DNA of 64,000 nucleotides from Larus michahellis. Taxonomy: Eukaryota; Chordata; Aves; Charadriiformes; Laridae. Both the position numbers and the translations under genes were made by a program. The number at the start of each line of letters is the position of its first letter. Within the stretch, counting starts at the first letter, position 1. Positions 52,384 through 64,000 of this stretch are shown piece after piece. Under the pieces are notes generated by a model that was given only the letters and a program-made list of their open reading frames with translations, was not told where the DNA came from and did not search any database. The stretch spans positions 4,690,016-4,754,015 of the forward strand of contig NC_133901.1 of the NCBI RefSeq assembly GCF_964199755.1, in the 5' to 3' direction.

Positions 52384-55300
52384 GCATGCATTTCTGTTTC
52401 CCTCAATTAAATTCCCTACAAGATTTGCAGGGCTGATTCCTGGTGCCCACAGCCAGTGCTCTATCTTGCACATTTGAAGAAGGGCACAGCAGTGCCTCTT
52501 TCCTGCATGACCCCAGCCTAGAGCCCGGGCACAGCTCCCAGCCCCACCATGGCAGTAGATGTGTCTAATGCTTCTCCTGTAACTTGACTCAACATGGTGC
52601 TATCCCACACATCAAAGCAGAAGAGACTCAAGTCTTCAGTGAAGTTTATACTCTGACCTATAGGGTTGCTAAATATCTCAATTGAAACCAGCTTAACGAT
52701 GAGCGCTAGCAGATGACGAAGCGTACATGTGTGTGGTTAACACTGCCTCGCCTGTGACAGCCACACGTCTCATGGGACAGTTTTGCAGCTCTCACAGCTG
52801 CAGCACTACAGTGCCTAGGTTTCTGTCAGGTTTTACACTCTTAGATACTTGGGAATGCTAGTAAGAGAATCAAATAAAGGGATTAGCTCAACATTTCCCC
52901 AGGAGTCCAGCTTCCTCTGGATTCCCATATCACCTGGTTCTACCTCCCAAGCCACCTAACATGTTGTTTTTCAAGCTGCCTTAGTCTCTCTCTCCACGTC
53001 TTCACCAACCCACTTTGGTCCATTTTTACTACCGAGCCTTTCTTACTGTCCCAAATTCACAGACATCCTCAGGCTCTCACAGTCTGTTGTCCACCATGTT
53101 TGTAACTTCCCTGGTTTCTCCAGGCTCTGCTTGCTGCTGAATGAGGGTGGGAAAGGGCAAAGGTGCCCCAAGAGCCATCGTCTCTCACCACAGACTGCGT
53201 CTCTTCTCAGCCGAGGTTGTAAAGCCACGTTTACTGGATCTGTGTACTTCTAGATTTCGTCTCAGCATATTTATCCCGGCGTGGGCACATCTGTTGAATT
53301 TAACAGAGCACGTGGTACAGGTCATGTCAACGCAACACCTTTATGCTAACCCTGCATCTGTGCTGGGATTCAACATGTAGTGGGATGGAAGTGACGGACA
53401 GTGCCTGATCTGGCATAAAGTCTGGCTGTTCAAAGTTAAGCCGTCAGAATTTTTAAAATAAACTGGAGTTGGCAGAGAGAGTTTAGACCGCATAAATACT
53501 TGGTCTCATATGGCAGCACTTCTTAATCCTCTCCTGTCCCTGTCCAAAAAACTAATGTATTATGTTGTCACACCACTCCCTTAGTCCTTTGGTGTCTTGG
53601 TTCTTCTATAAAATAAGGCTCCTAGCATTTCCATAATGGCATTCACATAAATTTCTCATGAAAGTGTGCACCTGCTTGGAAGCAATACTGAGCTGGTATT
53701 GATCATTTCTTCTGACTGGCCCTAAAATCCTCAGAGATTAACCCAAAAACACATCAATCCTTCAGAGTGCTGGGGGCGTGTATTTATATTTAACTTTACC
53801 CTGTGATTAACATATTCAAAATAGACTTGGCTGTTCATTATATGAGACAATTATGAGAGTACTCTGAAGTATTTGGAATAATCAAGTAAGCACACACAGG
53901 ATCAGGGTCCCAGATGGAATAATGTGGAAAAAACGTAGTTCTGTCTGGCACAAAGAAAATCCAATGGAGAACAGAATGCTAATTTCAACAAATACTCGAG
54001 ATATGCCCATATCTTACTTTACATTTCTTGTATAACGGTACAGCTGTGAAGAGAGAGAATGCGCTGCAGTTATTCGTGATGAGGAAAGAGTTGAGCTTTA
54101 CATAATTTATTCTTTTTAAGTTTTAGTAACTCATCTCCTTTTACAAGCTTGAACTCGACCCTGAAAACTGCTCAGTTCCATTCATTGATTGACTTTGTGA
54201 CTCCATTTTTAGTAATAAAAAAATGGCACCCGAGTATTTTACATATAATTCACTGAATTTAAAAGAGAAAGTTCTTGCAATCTGTAAATTATGCATCCAA
54301 AACTTACAAAAACTTAGCTATGTTAATAAGGGGATGGAGGAAACACATTTTAAGTGAGCTGATGTAAATGCTACATTTTAAAGAGCCAAAATATAATGCT
54401 AAAGAAGGGAAAAACAAGTACACTTTTATTTTTTGTGATAAATCAGTCAAACAATCAGGTGTTTTTTTCACTTGGGACACAGGTTCAGAGAATGAAAGCT
54501 AAGCAAGAGAGCAGAAGAAATTTCAGGCAGGTAAACTTCACGATAAGCTTGTTAAGACCTGATTGCTTTCAAAGACTAACAGACATTATTAGTGGGATTT
54601 CTTTAAAGAAGATGTGCTATCACCTGTAGCTAAAAAAAGAGACCATATACTGCCCAGAACACTCAGCAGATGGGAGAGTCTTAACAGGCCAGGAAAGAGC
54701 AGACAAATGGGGTTTGAAATCTGGGATGAAACAAAGTGATCTTTTGCCATGTCCTGATTAATTACATTGGCAGAAACAAGCTGCTTAATGAGGTTTCTTT
54801 GAGTGAAAGACGCAATCCCAAATTCATTCAAAGACAGAGGTAAAAACCAGCTAAACCTGTGGTTTTCCTGCATTGTTCAGCATACAAATTGGGTTAGGCT
54901 GAGCTTTGTTCCCCAGACTGCAGCTCCAGCCGTAGGTTCACGATGCAAAGCCTTTGGCAGCAGTTCCGACTTCAGCTGCTGCTGCCCCTCGCTGCTGGTT
55001 GGTACCTCTGTGCTCTGCCCCCTCAGTTGCGCTGGTCCTCCTGGGTTTTGCATTGGTGCTGTGAATCAGGTTGGGAAACCGATCTGGCTGAAAAACAGCA
55101 TTCCTAGAAAAAACAATTTTTTTTTTTTTTTTTTCCAGTTCAAGCCAGGTGTTTCCGTGATTGGTTTTACACAAGAAACAGTGAGCCAAAGGCAAGGGTG
55201 GTGGGCTGCAGTACAGAGGCAGGCACGGATGGAAACGGGGGACACCTATGTGTTAAGCACCCGCAGCAATATGGTATTGAACTACATCTCATTCAGCCAC

Positions 55301-55957
55301 GTGTCCCATATGGAATTCCAGCAAAGGGAGACAATTCTCCTTCAGTTCAAATGCAAGGGACTTGTGGTTTAGAACAGAAAAAGCTGTATTATTTCCTTTC
55401 TCTTGCTAAATATTTTGGAGCAGCTATGGTGTTCGCCCTGTTGACAGGCGTGGAACCCTACCTGGTCACTAATCCCTTACCTGCTCCCATGGATAATTGA
55501 CTACTAAGCACAAATGTTGCCTGCAGCATTTTCCTGTTGGGAGGTAGCCCAGCTGCTGCAGAATGAAGATCCAGACTTGCTGATAATCCAGCAATACTGG
55601 GGTTATATTACCAATCTCGCCCACACCCTGAGTCATGTGTCTGCTGCCACAGTTCCTCCTTTTGCTTCCCCGATGAGCACATGCATGCGCTCACATGCAT
55701 ATGTGCGCAAAGCACATGCTGCGGGGTTCAGGAAGGCTTCCTGCATTCAGATTTATGCAGTCCAAATTCCACCTAAAGGAGTTTTCTAAGTCTTAAATGC
55801 TTCGGATGCTGAAATGCAGCTAAAAATCAAACTAGGAATCTCAGTGGAGTCTAAGCAAGAAGAATCTGGTCATGGAGGTCTAGCTTGTTGTAGGTACACA
55901 GTAAGTATAAGTAGTTGCTCCCTTTAGACAGCAAAAGCTGCATATTTTCTATGTACT
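52384..55957. other. Intergenic DNA, no recognised gene
   Basis: AT-rich sequence between two CR1 copies. It includes a T18 tract at 55,117-55,134 that runs into CCAG and so looks like a strong plus-strand acceptor. The open frame across it (54,803-55,372, plus strand) is noted as a finding. I see no known protein. Confidence 0.6.
55117..55134. repeat. T18 homopolymer
   Basis: Eighteen T followed by CCAG. This may be a simple tract or the polypyrimidine part of a splice acceptor. Confidence 0.93.
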
Positions 55958-56153
55958 TCATAGCATCATAGAATATTTTCGGTTGGAAGAGACCTTTAAA
56001 GGTCATCTAGTCCAACACCCCTGCAATAAGTATGGACATCTTCAACTAGACCCAGTTGCTCAGAGCCCCGTCCAACCTGACCTGGAATGTTTCCAGGGAT
56101 GGGGCATCAACCACCTCTTCCAGTGTTTCACCACCCTCATCATCTTTGCTGCC
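55958..56153 (-). mobile_element. CR1 LINE fragment with internal deletions
   Basis: It begins with TCATAGCATCATAGAAT, the degenerate 3' terminal repeats read in reverse. About 140 bp follow that closely match the copy at 51,870. Compared with that copy, about 17 bp are missing after CAACCACCTCT. A further block of about 110 bp is missing before CATCTTTGCTG, after which the match stops. The element is clearly non-functional. Confidence 0.9.
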
Positions 56154-56168
56154 GCTATCCATTATTTG

Positions 56169-56170
<2 letters not shown>

Positions 56171-56202
<32 letters not shown>
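56171..56202. repeat. T32 homopolymer
   Basis: Thirty-two uninterrupted T, the longest homopolymer in the window, start 17 bp after the CR1 fragment. Read on the minus strand it is a poly-A tail-like run that follows a 150-200 bp stretch not repeated elsewhere in the window. Confidence 0.95.
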
Positions 56203-56203
<1 letters not shown>

Positions 56204-59200
56204 AGAACTCTGCAAATTCCTCCGGTGCCTGTTAGCCCTCTGCTCAGCTTCTTTATCCTGGTACTTGGCAAGTTCTCCATCAATCCATTATTCACCCTGC
56301 CTTTAAACTCCCCCCTGTCAAGGGTCAGTCTAATTATGAATATCTCTTCTGCTAGCATCAATGATGGAGCTATTTTATATTAACTGTCTTATATATTTGT
56401 GAACCATACTGCACCTAGTAAGCTGATGGTAGCACCAACTGGTGACAGAGTGGTGCCACAGCCAACTGCCCTGGGGTATGGTTGTGACCTAGGAGGGAAG
56501 GGTCCCCACGCCACTGCTGAGAGCCAGCCAGTTCTCATCATCTCCTGCTCTGAAAGTTTGGTACTTCTGTCTCTTAGTATTGCACTTATGCTATCGTGAT
56601 CCTTATAACAAGGTCTTTTTAGGGTATGTAAAAAAAATATTTGCTTTCTATTGCTGTTTTCAGGAACATTCATTTGCATTTGCTTGCTTTTTCTGCATGC
56701 TGACATGCAAATATCCAGAACAGCCTAACAGATCTCCATTCAGAATTGCTCATGTTAGTGTCTGAGAAGCAGCCAAGCGTCCTTCACTTTGTATACAGTT
56801 CTGTTTCTTCTGCAAGTAAAGCTGGAATTAATTCCTCATCAGGATAAATGCTTTGCAGGTGAAAGCTTTTCAGAACTTGAAACATCTGAGAAAATTAATA
56901 TAGCAGCTTCCCTAAACATCCCAAAAATCTTCAAAAAGAGTGAAGATGAAGAAAAAAACACTGAGAACAGCCAACAACTTTGAAAGAAAGCCCATGTGGA
57001 ATGCTGGAAGTGTTTGGAAGGGAGACTTCCCCAGGGTGAAGTGTTGCTTAACTGCAGGACTGTTTGAAATGACCTGTCTGTGCTTCAACTCCAGATTCAG
57101 TTCAGTGCTGTTCACCCAGGCACGTTCGTAGCCAATGTCACTCAGAGCCAACATACTGACTTCTCAGGAACTATTATTTTTTTTTCTTTTCCTTTTATTT
57201 TTGGAACTAGTTCAGAATTAGTTGTGTACTTAGAGCTTAAATTATAAATGACCAGCAGCGATAAGGGACATTCCTTACTTCTCCAATACACACGCCTGTT
57301 TGAGCTGTTTCCCTCTGGGTATTGCCCTAATGTAAGTTCTCCTTAATGTCCAGCACCAAGGTATTTGTTTGTATGTCTCAGAGTTTCAGGCAAGGTAGAA
57401 TCTGGCTACCTTATTTCTCTGTGCTTTGCAAGAAGCAAGAAAGCACAGAAGGAAAGATGAATAGTCTTATTTTCCTCGGATGGTATCAGTGCTAGTCGCA
57501 GACTAGGTCATATTTTATTTCTTCTTTGGGACCTCTGCTCTTTCTTTGGCTTCCTCATTGCATACCTAAACTCCTTTCTGGTGCACATGGGTTTTCTGAG
57601 GACTTCAGTCATCCCACCTGGAGGATGAAGTATGACAGATTGGCGTTTTGGAATGACCCTTCAAGGCATCCCTTGGTCACTGCTGGGCTGTCAGGACACA
57701 CCATGCAAGCTCAGCTCACTATCTCCGTTAGGATTTACAGAAGACAAAGCAAGTCTGTGAAGCCAGAGCAGTGGGAAAGTGATGAGAGGATGTGATCACT
57801 TGGTAGAGTTATCAACTGATGGATGTGTTCATCAACCGGACAAGGAACTACTTTGACTGGCAGGAGTCAGTAAGCATAGTTATGAAGGCAAAGAGATGGG
57901 GCAAAATTGAGCTCTCTCCTTTGTTTTTGTTTTGTGGAACCCGAGGCAGAAGCCTTGCTGGGAATAGGAGTTTCTCCTTCCTGTTCCAGACAGTGGTCTG
58001 ACAGGTGAGCTTTCCTACCGAGCAGAGATCCTCCCAGGCCTTCCTCTTGCTTTCATTTGCAGCTTTTCTGACCCTTGAGGGTTTTTCCACAGTTCGAAAG
58101 CCAAAAAGAGAAAAGGCCATACAAAACCCTGCTTTTCTACCCTCCTTCCCAAATTCCACTAGCTGGGTTAATTTTCTTCTTCTTGGTTTTACTCTGGCAT
58201 TTTCTCTCAAATTTCATGGCTCCTAGAGGCCCCTTTACCTGTGATATTACCGAGATCTTTTCTACCAGTATTGCATGTATCCAGAGCTGACATCTTTGAT
58301 CACGTTCTACTGACCTCAAGCAGCAACGCACCCAAATCACCCGTGTTGTTTAGACTCCCACCGACTTGTTTGGGTGTCCCAAGTCAAGGAAAATCTGCAA
58401 AAGCAAAGACAGCATTAGGAGAGTTCCTCTTGACCTTCCCTTATCTGTAGGCAGAGACATGGGTCCATAAACTCAATGTTTAGTTAAAACATAACTGCTG
58501 GTACTGTTAAGTTCATAATGAGGAAAATGAAGCAGGGATCAAAAGATTCGCTTTTTTTGGTGGATTTCATTTTCTTCCTCGTCTTTGCACTTTGGTCGTA
58601 AACACTGCCGTTCCCCCTCTGCCCTCCTGTTCCATATACTGAAGATTAAGTTGGGAAATATTTTTAGAAAAGACGTGAGTATACAGAAGAGAGTATTAGA
58701 CTGTGACCTTATAGCTGCTTTTGAAGCTTTTGAAGGCTACATGGCAAACGTTCTCAGTATTTCCAAATTCTCAGAAAAAAGGAGACTCATAGATTGCTCT
58801 TCATTAATTTAAGTGTACTAACTAATTGGCCACATGCATGTTTATTCCCCCTCTCATGCATGCACACACAGAGCAAAGCCAACACATATATTCCAAGAGG
58901 CCTCAAACAGATAATGGACCCACAGTATTGCCTCGATAGCTACTGGCATGGAACGAAAAGTAAACAGCAAAACAGGAAAAGGAAGGCTAAAACTAGATTA
59001 AACAGATTGCTGCATTCAAGAGTGTGCAGTCATCTGGGAACTTAATGAAAAAAAAGTTGAAAGGAAAAGTTAAAACAAATAACATACAGGCCCCTCTTGT
59101 ATTTTTGCAAATCCCTCACCAGCTGTGTGGTAAAATGCCTTTAACAAACTAGCATGCAGTATAAAACTTAGATGTACAGAATTAACCTTTCATTCACTGA

Positions 59201-60226
59201 AGTAAGCAAAATATCAGGTTATTCCTCATCACTGGAATTCATATTATGCTCGGACTGTTTGACAGAAGCTGGAAGGAGGATGACAGGAATCCCAAAAAGG
59301 AGCTTCTTTGTCATTTACGGGGCGGGGAGGGGGAAGGAATTTCTCAGGATAAAGACATGTTAGCAATAGAAATTTATGCTGCATATATGTAACAAAATAT
59401 GGCTTCAATTAGCTGTAAGAGGAGGTGTGCAAAAATCAAGGTGATTTAAAAACCTGGCCTATCACCAAAGCCAGCTGGGTCTCTCACTGTTTCTGTCATT
59501 TCAAAGGCAAAAGTCTCCTGCTGAATACTCTAGTCCTTTTTAATCCTGATTTGGATTTGAACTTGAACCCTAGGTCCTAGAATAAATCAAACCCAGTTCC
59601 TAACACATTCTTTCCACACTATTTCTGATAACACAACCTCTATAGAAATAACCTGGCTTTGCTTCTGCAGCAATTTCCAAGAGCTACAACCAGGAATTTC
59701 CCTACTTTTCTGACTGACTTTCAGGTTAGCTGATTAAGACAAAAAAAAAACAAAACAAAAACAAGCCACCCCTAACTTCTTTCACCACTGTTTTAGGTTT
59801 CTACATTTGGAAATACAAAAACTATCTTAAGATAAAGATTCTGTTGGGACAACCCATTGTGTCAATTAGGCAGTCCTTTTCTTCTTGTCTGATCTTCGAG
59901 AGAGGGTAATCAACTTGTCTGCAATATTTCTGAGTTCCGCCGTAGCCCCATAAATTGAAAAAACTTTTTTTTTTTTTGAGTGAATCATGTTGCTGCCCAC
60001 TAGACAGAAGGCACAGAAAGAGACTTTTCAACCAAGTTAAGCAGAAATGCATCCGTTGTTGCCCTGATGGGAACACCTGTAACCAGTCCTACAGACCACG
60101 TTCACCACAGAGCCTAAAAGCAAGAAGTTCTCCTATATGCTACCAAGGGTATTATGTTTGGGTACGTGCTGTGTTTCTGATGGATTGTGTAACACAGGAC
60201 ACTTCTTCCTTAATCATGAAGGAAGG
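56203..60226. other. Intergenic DNA, no recognised gene
   Basis: AT-rich sequence with scattered short homopolymers and no coding exon that I can support on either strand. No interspersed repeat body is clear. Confidence 0.6.
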
Positions 60227-60457
60227 ATGTTAGGCTGGACATTAGGAAAAAATTCTTCACAGAAAGAGTGGTTAGACACTGGAATAAGCTGCCCAGGCAG
60301 GTGGTGGAGTCACCATCCCTGGATGTGTTTAAGACTCATTAAGATGTGGTGTTAAGGGATATGGTATAAGGGAGAACTTTGTAGAGTGGAGGTGATGGTT
60401 GGACTCGATGATCCCAAGGGTCTTTTCCAACCTAAATGATTCTATGATTCTATGATG
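60227..60457 (+). mobile_element. CR1 LINE 3' fragment, plus orientation, with terminal repeats
   Basis: The plus strand reads TTAGGCTGGACATTAGGAAA, then AAGCTGCCCAGGCAGGTGGTGGAGTC with CCATCCCTGGA, GTTGGACTCGATGATCC and the 3' end ATGATTCTATGATTCTATGATG. These are the hallmarks of an avian CR1 3' UTR and end. It is truncated at the 5' end to about 230 bp and is the only CR1 in the window in this orientation. Confidence 0.96.
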
Positions 60458-63400
60458 TCTTCTGGTCCAGACCAGAAAATATCTTTTCATTTGATTAGCC
60501 CAGCCTGGGCTAGTGAATCCCACAAGTTCACCTGCAAATAACTATGAAAGAACTTACTCAAGAGCCAGATGCCTCTCCTGAATTCAAACTCGGGTAGCTA
60601 AACCTACATTTCCAATGCTATTTTACATAGGACATTACATTTTGACTATCCTTAACTAATGTTGTGCAGCAAGCATTTGTCTAGCCCGTTTCTAAAAATT
60701 AGCTGTTATTTCCGTTTCCAGGCAATGGAGAGCCAGATAAAACTATGTGGTCTCCAGTTCTTCTAAGTGAAAGGAGTTATACCAAAATGCAAACAGACTC
60801 TGGAAGGCAGCGATGGCCATTGGTTGTACTGCCAGCATCTATAGTCATGAAGAAAAAGGAGGTACTTGTAGAAGTCAGCACTTCTAACAAGCCAGTCTTG
60901 CTGGGTTTACATAGCAAAACATTTCTTGTATAAAAGGAGCTCTTGATATATCCATCTTTATGAATGGTTTGACTACTGAAAGCTGTTTACAGCATAACTC
61001 TGGATAGAAGATAGTAAAGCAGAAAGTGGAACTTAAAACTGCCGTGGAGCTCTGAGTTACTGTGAAGGGGGAGCAGGACCTCCTGCCACACCAAGAGAGC
61101 CTGGATTCCTGTGGGCAACTCAGCCTTACATTAGCCCAGACTCCATTGAATCGCATCTTGTTCCGGAGCACTGGCAAGCTAAGGTCAACGCTAGGGTGGT
61201 TTGTGCTGCAGATCTCTCAACTGCATCTGACCTGTAAATAAACTTATTTCAAGTACTAGTACAGCCAGTATCATAACTTCCATCTGTATAAATATTCATC
61301 CTGAAAAGTAGAAAACCTATTTTTAAAAATATACATTACAAATATACATGTTATATATCCATTTTTATGAGCCATAGACACCAGAGATCGTTTCATAGAA
61401 CTGGAAACGTCCTGACTAGATATGAAGCCATGGTAAGACAACAGAGGGCTTCTATATGGAAGTAGGGCAGTGGCTCCCTGGTTGCTCTAATATTTTTTTT
61501 ATATATATTTCTGAAGATTCCAGGTATGGTACCATATAAAAAAATATTAAGATATTAAAACTCTAGGATGAGGTTCTCATTGCTGTCTCTCCAGCATTAG
61601 ATATTGTGCTTCACTGGTAGGGAACTGTGCCTATTTGAGCAGGCACATCAGAGGACAAGCTTGCAGCTGGACTTGCCCCTTTCTTCCACCCACTCCTTCT
61701 GGTGCCTGATGGGTTTTCGGGCCCTGGTTCATGGATCCTCCCACATTCCCTGCCCCAGAAACGCTTAAAGATCTGAAAGTTTAGGAGAATATTTCTCCTT
61801 GTGCTCACTGCTGAGCCTTCAGCTGCAATCCCTGCACCCAGTGGAATGCAGGTGGTAGACAGCCGTCTGTAATTTCTTCAAGGACTGCAAATAGAGGGGG
61901 ATATAAGCACTCAAAGAGATGAAATCCTGGTCCAAATGGAATCAGAAGGAATTTAGCTGTTTACATGAACGGAGCCAGGATTACCCCTCTAGCCAAGATG
62001 ATAAGACCCTGAAGTTTATCTATACATTTACTCTTGTTTTCTGCCAGCAGTAAACACAGTAAAAAGTAAGATAAAGACATATCAAAGAAGCTGACTGTGC
62101 TACAAGGGATGTTTCTCCTAGCTTCAGGCCACAAGATTATCTTGCACAAAGCAGTAAGTACGAAAGCTGTTGTGCAAACACTACACACCATTGTTTATTT
62201 TGTCATATCACAGCTAATCATAACCCTTTCAAAATGCTGAGCAGATATTATGGAAAGCACCACACTGTCATTACTGTGGAAGGTAATCACTGGTAGATTG
62301 GAGAGCTCACTTAAACCACTTCAGCTGGGATTTATATTCATTGTTGTACAGGACTTTGCAACTCATCTGCTCTTGAGAATGAAAATTGATTATGGGAAGA
62401 AGTGCTCTGAATATGAACTTTGACATACTCCTAGATCTGACTTATTTATTATGCTGTACATCACACTGCCATAGCTTTGATATACCGTTTCTCTGTACTT
62501 TGGCAAGGGGAAAGGACTTTTCCCAAGTGTGGTATAAACATCGTTACCACTACACTATTCTAGTGGAGGGCTCTGTCAGAAAAAACGGTGATTTTAAGAC
62601 CTTGCTGGTCACAGATATCTGCCCTGCTTAGGACAAACACTTAGGCTGTCACAGATGACCGGGTGTATCCCAGAGATACACAATTCACTGCTTATGAGAT
62701 AACGTATAGGTGAAGCATCCATTGGTTTAAGGCTTTCTTTTACCTGGGATCATCCCAGCTCTGACTGTCATCTAGAAATCCCAGAGAAACAACCTCAGCC
62801 AGCCATTGATGATTTACTGGTCCAAAAGAATCATCAGAAGGAGAAAAGTCAGAGCTAAGGAAGCCACAAGGACTTGTGCTACCTCCTTTGTGGCAGAGCT
62901 GGCAGCTCACGAGCACAGCCTACAACCCGGCGTATTAACCCAGACCATCAGGAATTTGCACCAAGATATTACACCAGACTGCACAGCAGGATCCTGGTGA
63001 GGGGCCGTTAGCAACAGCAGGACAGAGGAGCAGCTAGAGATTTCAGCCTCTTCCTCCACAAGTATGACCTACAGGCCATTGATTGATGCGGTGCTCCTTT
63101 TCTAGCAGGATGCTGACAGGGTTATGGGGTGGTTTTTTCCCCCCCCTCCATAAGAAAAAAAATATGCATTGACATTTTGACAAGTAAGGCTTTTCAAAAA
63201 CTTCCTCTGTCATGAGATTTAAACTGTACTTGATTTGTTTCCAATTTTGATTTCCACTTGTTGCAAGCGCCACAGGTTCAAAGGCACCAGGAATAACGCT
63301 CACAGATACCTCATCAGAGGCTAAAAGAGTATCAGCTTTCCTGGTCCTGATGGACCTGACATGTTGGAGGGTTCTTCCTTCCCATCATGTGGCCTGACAC

Positions 63401-64000
63401 AAGGGGAAGAGGCAGAATTACGCAGCTCTCCTGCTCCCCCCGCATCCTCCTGGAGACCTCTCCCGTGGGCACAGCACACTGGACCCAGCCTGTGTGTCAG
63501 CAGAAGCCAGCCCTGTTTCCCTTCTCCTCCTCACAGTGAATAATCTCCAGCTCATACCGGCCAGCAGTAGCTAAATGGAAAAGTTTACCTCTTTGTTTAT
63601 CCACCACCAGTAACATAAGGTTTAATCATATATCCCCAGTCATTCAGTGCCCTGAGATCGGCAAGTTCAGGGCCGTTGTCAGCAGCATCCATTCACTTTA
63701 TTAAGTTCAGCAGGAGCCGAGCCTGTGGAAGCAGGGTCATTTTTCAGCTCTCGTACTCTTCCTTGAGCAAGTTCCTGTCCTTGATTTTATGGCTACAAAG
63801 CCAGGCTTCAGCATGTAAGTCTGCCCACTTCTGCCTTGCAGAGTCTGCTAGAAAAAACTCCCAGCAGAGGTGTGAACTTCCCCAATTAATCTTAATGAAG
63901 TGTTAACTTCAAAGCTGAGCTGCAGCCATTTATAGGTTAACAGAACCTTACAGAAGAAAAACCTCCCAGCTTGACTCGTTAAAAAACAGCTCCAAGGGGA
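60458..64000. other. Intergenic DNA, no recognised gene
   Basis: AT-rich to moderate-GC sequence running to the window end. A TATATAT run near 61,500 is the only simple repeat of note. I checked for a four-helix membrane protein such as TMEM212, which lies upstream of FNDC3B in mammals, and did not recognise one. Confidence 0.55.

Noticed and set aside
44714..64000. TMEM212 or another upstream neighbour
   Set aside because: Mammalian synteny suggested it, but no frame here resembles that membrane protein. It probably lies further right.
1..64000. Prokaryotic features: operons, CRISPR arrays, phage or defence systems
   Set aside because: Split coding exons, CR1 LINEs, a CpG island and very low coding density show this is vertebrate nuclear DNA.
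1..64000. tRNA, rRNA or snRNA genes
   Set aside because: I saw no cloverleaf with matching A and B boxes and no conserved small-RNA blocks, although an unaided read can miss a degenerate copy.

Overview
This is a stretch of vertebrate nuclear DNA, almost certainly from a bird. The window holds several 5'-truncated CR1 LINE copies in the typical avian style, including the 3'-terminal ATTCTATGA direct repeats. The single recognisable coding exon encodes the N-terminus of FNDC3B, split by canonical GT-AG introns. No bacterial, phage or CRISPR-type architecture is present. Nearly all open frames in the window are chance frames in intron or intergenic DNA.

Layout. FNDC3B runs right to left on the minus strand. 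Its promoter is a CpG island of about 1.35 kb (roughly 42,765-44,120), with GC boxes at 43,808-43,886 and a non-coding first exon ending at a consensus donor (CAG|GTAAGG) at 43,568. Intron 1 covers 4,384-43,567 (39.2 kb). Exon 2 (4,245-4,383) carries 28 nt of 5' leader and the first 37 codons, starting MYVTMMMTDQ. Positions 1-4,244 are the start of intron 2. The rest of the protein lies left of the window.

To the right of the CpG island (about 44.1-64 kb) is upstream intergenic DNA. It holds four CR1 fragments, simple repeats and no recognisable protein-coding gene. Two plus-strand segments bounded by good splice sites, together with a plus-strand donor inside the CpG island, raise the possibility of a divergent non-coding transcript. 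This is unproven.

Control of FNDC3B, as far as the sequence shows, rests on a TATA-less GC-rich promoter and a leader with two short upstream ORFs. The translation start is crowded: an out-of-frame AUG lies 4 nt before the annotated AUG, and three further in-frame AUGs follow at codons 5-7. A (CCGAG)n pentanucleotide array sits 46 bp inside intron 1. I found no clearly novel gene system; the points most worth checking are the start-site architecture, the pentanucleotide array and the possible divergent transcript.
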